A program made the position numbers and the translations under genes. From positions 1 through 11,934 of the forward strand of contig JAJKJG010000218.1 in assembly GCA_021154065.1 (NCBI GenBank): 11,934 bases of DNA. Reading direction: 5' to 3'. The notes beneath the pieces were generated by a model. It did no database searches and was not told the DNA's origin. It worked only from the letters and a program-made list of their open reading frames with translations. This document shows, piece after piece, positions 6,455 through 11,934 of this stretch. Every line of letters begins with the position of its first letter. Position 1 is the stretch's first letter. The stretch comes from Methylobacterium sp. Its GTDB lineage: Bacteria; Pseudomonadota; Alphaproteobacteria; Rhizobiales; Beijerinckiaceae.

Positions 6455-7252
6455 ATGAGGCGTATGGCGCGGCAAGGGGACGATGCCCATCAGCCTCGGG
6501 ATGATGCGCATCACCGTCCGGATGACGCGCATCATCATCGTCCCGATGACGCGGCGGATTCGGCCCATCATCGTCGCGACGATCCCCACTACCACGGCCA
6601 CCGCGACCGGCTGCGGGCGCGCTTCTCGGAGGCCGGCGGCGACGCCCTGCCGGATTACGAGCTCCTGGAGATCGTGCTGTTCCGCTCGATCCCGCGCCGC
6701 GACGTGAAGCCGATCGCGAAGGAGCTGATCCGCCGCTTCGGCACCTTCGCCGAGACGCTCGCCGCCCCGCCGGCGCGGCTGATGGAGATCGACGGCGTCG
6801 GCGAGAGCGTCGTCACCGACCTCAAGGTCGTCGAGGCCGCGGCCCGCCGCCTCGCCAGGGGCGCCGTGACGAAGCGGCCGGTGCTGGCGTCGTGGAGCGC
6901 CGTCATCGACTATTGCCGCGCCGCGATGGCGTTCTCGGAGAAGGAGCAGTTCCGGCTCCTGTTCCTCGACAAGCGCAACGCCCTCATCGCCGACGAGGTG
7001 CAGCAGTCCGGAACCGTCGACCATACGCCGGTCTACCCGCGCGAGGTGGTGAAGCGGGCGCTCGAGCTCTCGGCGAGCGCCCTCATCCTCGTCCACAACC
7101 ACCCCTCCGGCGACCCCTCGCCGTCGGCCGCCGACGTCAAGATGACGAAGGAGATCGCCGAGGTCGCAAAGCCGCTCGGCATCGTCATCCACGACCACAT
7201 CATCGTTGGCCGCGACGGCCACGCCAGCCTCAAGGGGCTGCGGTTGATCTGA
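6455..7252 (+). CDS. radC: RadC family JAMM/MPN protein with His/Asp-rich N-terminal extension
   Basis: This is a 265-residue protein. The RadC core begins around [13 protein letters not shown] (residues 45-57), passes a helix-hairpin-helix-like [14 protein letters not shown] (111-124), and ends in an MPN domain with the JAMM metal signature [14 protein letters not shown] (His214, His216, Asp227). The domain is a predicted metal-dependent hydrolase; the historical DNA-repair role is disputed and the true substrate is unknown. Residues 9-50 are an unusual run of imperfect DDAHHRP units rich in His and Asp. The start is ATG 6455 behind a gcgggg-type ribosome site; ATG 6464 is possible, and a TTG at 6407 overlapping the map stop would add 16 residues. 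It probably shares a transcript with map. Confidence 0.93.
   Translation: MRRMARQGDDAHQPRDDAHHRPDDAHHHRPDDAADSAHHRRDDPHYHGHRDRLRARFSEAGGDALPDYELLEIVLFRSIPRRDVKPIAKELIRRFGTFAETLAAPPARLMEIDGVGESVVTDLKVVEAAARRLARGAVTKRPVLASWSAVIDYCRAAMAFSEKEQFRLLFLDKRNALIADEVQQSGTVDHTPVYPREVVKRALELSASALILVHNHPSGDPSPSAADVKMTKEIAEVAKPLGIVIHDHIIVGRDGHASLKGLRLI
6479..6604 (+). repeat. imperfect 21-33 bp tandem repeats encoding DDAHHRP-type units in radC
   Basis: Units start at 6479 (DDAHQPR), 6500 (DDAHHRP), 6521 (DDAHHHRP), 6545 ([11 protein letters not shown]) and 6578 (DDPHYHGHR). Each begins with a gat/gac pair and stays in frame, so length changes by repeat slippage would keep the protein readable. Nine Asp and about fourteen His fall in some 42 residues, suggesting metal binding. 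Confidence 0.8.
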
Positions 7253-7331
7253 GGGCCGCGGCAGGGCCGTGACGAGAATGTGCGGGCCGATGGAGTCGTT
7301 CATCCGCTCTCCCATTCGAGGCGCAGCATCG

Positions 7332-8439
7332 TCACCCGAAAGCTTTGGCGACAGCCTCTTCTCCGTTCAAGGCCGCGGCCCGGGAGACGTGAACCCAATA
7401 GGGATCGTCCGGGAAACGACGCTCCGTCCCATAAGCGAGAGCATGCCCGGCGCGATATTCGGTCAGTTGGCGAGCAGTGCGCTCCTCCGCTGCCGCGCAA
7501 AGTCCGGCGGCTCCTCTCGAGAGCGCCTCCGCGGTCCAGACGCCATCCTCTATGGCCCACAGGATGCCCAGGCCCGACAACGGATCGGGCGCGAACCGCG
7601 CATCGCCAACGGCGCACCAATCGTCGCCCGCGCGGCAGAGTGCGTAGGATGCGCGCGCATCGTGCACCGACAGCGCCTCCATGAGATGGAGGTCCGGCAG
7701 CGAAGACCGGATCAACGCCGTGTGCGACATCGCCTCCAGCCAGACGCGACGGCGTGAATCCCTGCCTCCTCGGGCAGTCGCCGCGCGCGTCATGAACACG
7801 GCGACCATCCGGCCGCGCGGAAGTGCGGCCATGTAGAACCAGCCCCCCGGCACGGCTTCGATGACGGTGCGGGTCTCGGCCGGATGCCCGACCCGGCCGA
7901 AGCGCGCCACGATCGCGACGTGGTCATCGAGATAGCGGCGGGCGCTCGGCAGGCCGGTCGACCGCGCCCCGCGCCCTATCGCCACAACCGCAAAGCGGGC
8001 TTGCATGCGCTCCCCACGCCGCGAGAAGACTGCATAGCCGCCGCGCTGCCTTCGCTCAAAACGAATGCTTGTCGCGAGACGCACCTCGCTCCGGCCTGCC
8101 CGGCTGCCTGGGCCAGCCGCTCGTCGAACGCGCGCCGATCGAGGTGAAATCCGTTCCCAAAGGGCGAGAGAATGTGCGGGCGCTCCGCAGGCTGCGCGTT
8201 CCCCCAAACCGAAACCACGGCCGGAGCTTCGGTGTGGGTGCTCTCGTCGAGGACATGCGAGAGGCCGACCCTGGCAAGCAACGGCCGCAGTTCGGGCGGC
8301 GCGGTCTCTCCGGGCTTCGGCCCGTCGAAATGCGAGCGCTCGGCAACGAGGACGCGCAGACCCGCCCGAGCCGCGAGTAGCCGGGCACGCTGCCGGCCGG
8401 CCCCGCTCCTGCGATGGCAAGATCGTACCGGGTCGTCAC
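7332..8439 (-). pseudogene. lodB: LodB-like FAD-dependent maturase/oxidoreductase, two frameshifts
   Basis: This was a flavoprotein of about 369 residues, read in three frames. The GTG at 8439 opens with TTRYDLAIAGAGPAGS, an FAD-binding GxGxxG. One base is missing near 8385, after which RLLAARAGLRVLVAERSHFD and KPGETAPPELRPLLARVG continue. A second base is missing near 8087, after which EVRLATSIRFERRQRGGYAV, PGGWFYMAALPRGRMVAVF and the second FAD motif VGDARFAPDPLSGLGILWA follow to the stop at 7332. This matches the halogenase-like flavoproteins (LodB) that post-translationally form the cysteine tryptophylquinone cofactor in LodA. Its start is seven bases after the lodA stop, as expected for the lodA-lodB pair. 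Both restorations add one base within short G or C runs. As read, the product would end early. Confidence 0.8.
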
Positions 8440-8446
8440 TCCGGCC

Positions 8447-10269
8447 TCAGCCGACGAGCGGCGCAGGCCCGTCCACCTCGATCAAGGCGTCGTCCTCGCC
8501 CACCAGGAAGCCCAAGGTCGACCATTCATCGACCATGGCCAGATAGCGCTCGTCGAACCCGCTCCCGTCTTTGTGCCGAGCCCAGGTCAGCCGCTTGTCC
8601 GATGTCGCGGATAGGAACACCTTTTCGGGGCGCTGCACGGGCCACCAGCCGATCTTGCGTCCGTCCTTGAAGGGAACCTCGGAGCGGCACATCAGGAAAT
8701 CCGCCTGCCACGGCTGCGCCATCTGCTGGGAGAACGCGCCGGCCTCGAGGACGATGTCCCGCTTCTGCGGCGGCTGCCCCGGCTTGACCGGGACGGCGGC
8801 CCGCCCGACCGTCTTGCCCTTGGCGACGCGGAACGGCGCCCGAAAGGCCTCCTTTCGCGCGAACAGCCAGCCCGCCTCGATGCCTGGGAAGAAGGGCCCT
8901 CCGACCGCGTTCTCCAGCGCGGCGCGATCGAGGCCTTCCGGCGTGATCTTCGTCGACGGCGGCGGCGCGGCGCCGGTCCAGTCGGCCTCGAACTTCCCTT
9001 CGCTCCAGGCCCGCAGGAGGGCATATTGAACCTGCGAGACCGAATGGAAATAGGCGGGGTCTTTCTCGCCGCCACGGCCATTCGCCTCGCCGTAGTAGTC
9101 GCCCAGGATGGCCGGCATCATCAGCGGTTCGATAGGGTTGCTCTTCTTGAGCAGCGTGCCGGGGTCCCGGATGACCGCGAAGATGAACTTGCGTGTATCC
9201 TCGACGCTGCTCGGGCCACCGAGATCGCCGTAGCCTGCCGGATCCAGAAACGGATGATGGAAGTTGAAGTCGGGGCCGTCGTACGAGCGCCCCACCTGTG
9301 CGATGGCCGAGAGGATCGGATAGATATGGCGCACGAACGACGGGCGGAAATCCCCGATCGTGCCGTGGCCCTTCCAGGCCGCGTTCATGCTCGCGATATC
9401 GGCAAGCGGACCGGCGAAAAGCCCGTCGTCGGTGGGGAGTGCCATCTCGCGCACGATCAAGTCCACGTGGGTGTCGTACATCGTGCGATAGCTCCGAACC
9501 GACGGGGCGAAGTCGGGCGGCCCGACCAGGACCCATGCCCCTTCGGCTCGCTGCTGTGCGCCGTCGAGACGATCTCGGCTTCGACCGGCCCGTCAGCGAC
9601 GTCGTCGAACCAGCTGTCGTTGTTCACATAGTCCTTGATTTCACCGACCAAGCCTTTGTCCGTTCGTGGGATGGCAGGGTCGAAGCCCGAGCGACCCATG
9701 CCTCCAATGACGAGCAGGCCGGTCTTGTCGGACCGCAACTCGCCGAGCGTGCTTATGGCTAGCGGCGGACGATTGATCGCGAAGTTCTGCGGCGACCCCG
9801 CGCCTCCTTCGATCGAGCGCGGTCCCGGATCCAGGTCAAGCGTGCTCCGACGGTTGTCCGCCCCGACAACGGCGGGGTTGCGCATTTGCTTGGCGGAGTA
9901 TTTCGCGAACAAGGGGCTGGCAAGGGCGCCCTCCTGCCCGCTGATTGGCAGAAGCTGGCGTTCCTGTTGGCGAGATGGACCGTCCAGGTGATCTTTGTCG
10001 TGCGCCCGTCGCCGAGCGCCACCTCACCTTTCGGATGGAACTTGCCGTCGGCGCCCTTCTCGTATTCGAAGATGCGGAACCGCGCCGCCTGCGGCCGGAC
10101 GCGCCCATCGAGCTTGAAGGAATTGAAGCTGCCGGATTGGCTGTTGAAGTTCGGCGGCACGCCCGGAGCTTCGGGGCCGACAAAGAAGAAGTCATTCGTG
10201 CTCCGCTCAGCATCTCCCACGCGGGCGACCCCAACGGCAGGGATGAATTCGATACTGTCGCTCGACCAT
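8447..10269 (-). pseudogene. lodA: LodA-like quinoprotein amino-acid oxidase, three frameshifts
   Basis: It encoded about 607 residues of the LodA/GoxA family, CTQ-dependent oxidases (for example lysine 6-oxidase) that release ammonia and hydrogen peroxide. The ATG at 10269 follows a GGGGGGAG site and reads MVERQYRIHP. One extra base at 10239 shifts to AVGVARVGDAERS, completing the family start RIHPAxGxARVG. A base missing near 9949 (FWPISG expected) shifts to QEGALASPLFAKYSAK and DLDPGPRSI. A base missing from the C4 run 9538-9541 shifts to AWVLVGPPDFAPSVRSYRTM. Later motifs are GGPFFPGIEAGW and the two cofactor sites: Cys in QPWQADFLMC (plus-strand bases near 8690) and Trp in DEWSTLGF (near 8520). 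The cofactor-forming residues therefore survive in a gene that cannot be read through. Substrate specificity, lysine, glycine or other, cannot be told. Confidence 0.85.
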
Positions 10270-10435
10270 CGTCTCCCCCCATGTTTATCGGCTCTGGACC
10301 CAGGACTTGCACAATTACCAAGAGCGACCGTAACGCCAATAAAGGAAGGTTGCGAGCAGCAACTTTGGCTCGCGCAGATGAGAAGACTTTGCCTTGCCGG
10401 CGACGATCGGGACCGGAAGCGGCGCGGCCCGGCGC

Positions 10436-10901
10436 TCAGGGCTTCGCCGCAAGCCGCGTCGCCTGGCTCGCCGCGAGCCGCCATTCTCCGGCGACGCGGA
10501 CCTAGACGGCGATCCAGCGGAAGTCGTCGTCGCGGTGTTCGCGGACGTTCAGGATCGGGCTGCGGCCGGCGACGATCGCCGTGTGCCGAAGGCGCGGATG
10601 CTCAGCTCGTCCGCCGGCGCCATTTCGATCGACGGGTCGCCCGCCAGCACCGCGACGATGCGCGTGTCCTTGCCATCGACCTTTTCCGAGCCGTGCGTGT
10701 GGTGAAGCCGTCGGCGTAGATCTCCCGCAGGCGCGCGACGTCCTTCGCCTTCACGGCGTCGACGATCGCCCGACGGAACTGGATGATCTCGAGCTCCATC
10801 GGCCCGATCGGCTGCGAGGAGGCACCGTCCAGCGGGTGCGCCAGCGCCATGCCCGCCGCGCCGACGAGCGCAACAAAGGTGAGCGGCAGCTGCGCGATCA
10901 T
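10436..10901 (-). pseudogene. secreted SnoaL/DUF4440-like (NTF2-fold) protein, two frameshifts and a stop
   Basis: The ATG at 10901 opens a signal peptide, MIAQLPLTFVALVGAAGMALA, with likely cleavage after ALA. Next comes a helix typical of the NTF2-like fold (IIQFRRAIVDAVKAKDVARL) and REIYADGFT. A base is missing at about 10700/10701; the next frame reads THTHGSEKVDGKDTRIVAVL and PSIEMAPADELSIRAFGT. A second indel near 10583 leads to TAIVAGRSPILNVR and DDDFRWIAV. A TAG at 10502-10504 then stands where Tyr is expected (AVYVR), before VAGEWRLAASQATRLAAKP and the stop at 10436. The ending, WR plus a conserved QAT, is typical of DUF4440 proteins. It starts 13 bp after the acyl-CoA dehydrogenase stop and was probably the last gene of that operon. 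Function unknown. Confidence 0.75.
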
Positions 10902-10914
10902 GGCGTTCGAAGCC

Positions 10915-11934
10915 CTACTGGAGCACCGGCACCGCCATTGCGGCGATCGCCGCCGTGTCGATCCCCCGCGGCAGGGTGCCGTAGGCGCCGGTCCAGGCGC
11001 CTTCGATGCGGCTTGCGATATAGGCGTCCGCCACCTCGTGCGGGGCGTGGCGGACGAGGAGGCTCGCGCACCAAAGCGTCGCCAGGCGCTCGACGAGGCG
11101 GCGGGCCTGGCCCTCATGACGGGCAAGGTCGGAGAGGTCGGTTTCGATGTCTCGGATGGCGGCGTCGAGCCGCGCGTCCTGGCCCTTGGCGGCGGCGATC
11201 TCGGCGAGGAGCGCCGGCACGCTCTCGGGCTCGCGCGTCATCGAGCGCAGCACGTCGAGGCACATGACGTTGCCCGAGCCCTCCCAGATGCCGTTGAGCG
11301 GCGCCTCGCGGTAGAGCCGCGCCATGAGGTGATCCTCGATGAAGCCGTTGCCGCCGTGGCATTCGAGGGCCTCGTAGACGACCGACACCACGCGCTTGCA
11401 AATCCAGTACTTCGCGATCGGCGCGCCGATGCGGTTGAGCGCCCGCTCGGCAGCGTTGCCCTCGCCGTCGAGCGCCGCCGCGACCCGGAAGGCGAGCCAG
11501 GCCGCCGCCGTCGCCTCGAGATGGAGGTCGGCCAGCACGTTCGTCATCATCGGCTGGTCGATGAGCGTCTTCTGGAAGGCGCGGCGGTGGCTTGCATGAT
11601 GCGCGGCTTGCGCCACCGCGAGGCGCATGATGCCGGCGGACGAGAGCGCGCATTCGAGCCGGGTCAAGTGGCCCATCGAGATCGCCTCGCGGATGCCGTG
11701 GCCCTCCTCGCCGATGAGCCGGGCATAGGCGCCGCGAAATTCGACCTCGGAGGAGGCATTCGACCTGTTGCCGGCCTTGTCCTTGAGCCGCTGGATCATG
11801 ATCCGGTTGCGGCTGCCGTCCGGCAGCCAGCCCGGCACAAGGAAGCAGGAGACGCCGCGCTCGGTGCGCGCCAGCGCGATGAAGACGTCCGAGTGCGGCA
11901 CCGAGAAGAACCACTTATGCCCGGCGATGCGCCA
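10915..11934 (-). CDS. AidB-like acyl-CoA dehydrogenase (C-terminal part, runs off right edge)
   Basis: The visible 339 residues are in one clean frame from the window edge (WRIAGHKWFFSVPHSD) to the TAG at 10915. The middle beta domain includes DVFIALARTERGVSCFLVPG. The C-terminal helical domain has the AidB-type block MGHLTRLECALSSAGIMRLA, HRRAFQKTLIDQPMM and NVLADLHLEA. The signature ALECHGGNGFIEDHL precedes LYREAPLNGIWEGSGNVMCL. These match the AidB branch of the FAD-dependent acyl-CoA dehydrogenases, which in E. coli is induced by alkylation stress and binds DNA. Whether this one is a DNA-protection protein or an ordinary dehydrogenase of acyl-CoA esters is not decided by the fragment. 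The N-terminal domain lies outside the window. The decayed SnoaL-like gene follows it closely. Confidence 0.9.
   Translation of the reverse strand, partial: WRIAGHKWFFSVPHSDVFIALARTERGVSCFLVPGWLPDGSRNRIMIQRLKDKAGNRSNASSEVEFRGAYARLIGEEGHGIREAISMGHLTRLECALSSAGIMRLAVAQAAHHASHRRAFQKTLIDQPMMTNVLADLHLEATAAAWLAFRVAAALDGEGNAAERALNRIGAPIAKYWICKRVVSVVYEALECHGGNGFIEDHLMARLYREAPLNGIWEGSGNVMCLDVLRSMTREPESVPALLAEIAAAKGQDARLDAAIRDIETDLSDLARHEGQARRLVERLATLWCASLLVRHAPHEVADAYIASRIEGAWTGAYGTLPRGIDTAAIAAMAVPVLQ

Noticed and set aside
6395..7315. 306-codon minus-strand frame opposite radC
   Set aside because: It mirrors the RadC gene, and its composition and repeats are the complement of the His/Asp tract.
7253..7331. 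Terminator between the convergent radC and lodB ends
   Set aside because: GC-rich short repeats are present but I see no clean stem followed by a T-run on either strand.
8526..9536. 336-codon minus-strand frame within lodA
   Set aside because: The other minus-strand frame carries all LodA motifs (GGPFFPGIE, QPWQADF); this frame is Arg/Gly-rich and shows none.
10270..10435. Regulatory elements in the 166-bp gap before lodA
   Set aside because: A 5-bp hairpin (10349-10363) and a weak TTGGCG/TAATTG pair on the minus strand are too weak to call.
11114..11914. 266-codon alternative minus-strand frame overlapping the acyl-CoA dehydrogenase
   Set aside because: The overlapping frame gives a clear family match through its full length; this one is low-complexity Arg/Ala.
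1..11934. CRISPR array, tRNA or rRNA genes
   Set aside because: No regularly spaced direct repeats of CRISPR type, no tRNA TTCRANYC-type arm with acceptor pairing and no rRNA segment were noticed on reading both strands.

Overview
The window is GC-rich, strongly codon-biased DNA that looks like an alphaproteobacterium of the order Hyphomicrobiales (Rhizobiales). That assignment is an inference from codon use, the chemotaxis-protein type and the gene set; no genus is claimed. Apparently intact chromosomal genes (an FkbM-type methyltransferase, a small membrane protein plus methyl-accepting chemotaxis protein operon, methionine aminopeptidase, RadC and an AidB-type acyl-CoA dehydrogenase) alternate with two accessory or decaying stretches.

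Layout. 1-500 (-): 5' part of an FkbM methyltransferase, running off the left edge. 501-650: divergent promoter region with a CtrA-like TTAA-N7-TTAG box. 651-2459 (+): a two-gene unit of a 114-residue membrane protein and a chemotaxis receptor. 2472-5497: a 3.0-kb island of visibly lower GC bounded by 22-bp terminal inverted repeats (20/22 identical). It carries a 77-residue unknown, a 146-residue coiled-coil/winged-helix-like protein preceded by a striking nested stem-loop, a frameshifted R-S-E mono-ADP-ribosyltransferase, a 71-residue basic protein, and two truncated transposases (IS1595/ISXO2 type on -, IS1 type on +) meeting tail to tail at about 5020. 5580-7252 (+): map and radC; RadC has a His/Asp repeat extension at its N-terminus.

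7332-10901 (-) is a gene graveyard. It holds a lodA-lodB pair (quinoprotein amino-acid oxidase and its flavoprotein maturase), with lodA broken by three frameshifts and lodB by two, and then a secreted SnoaL/DUF4440-type protein broken by two frameshifts and a TAG stop. The active-site and cofactor motifs of LodA are still readable. 10915-11934 (-): C-terminal part of an AidB-like acyl-CoA dehydrogenase, apparently intact and running off the right edge.

The main points of interest are the ART-bearing island built from two unrelated IS families, the decayed LodAB system, and the metal-binding-like extension of RadC. The lesions concentrate in accessory genes while the long housekeeping frames are clean. 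This favours real pseudogenisation over poor sequence, though many lesions are single-base indels and only raw reads would settle that.
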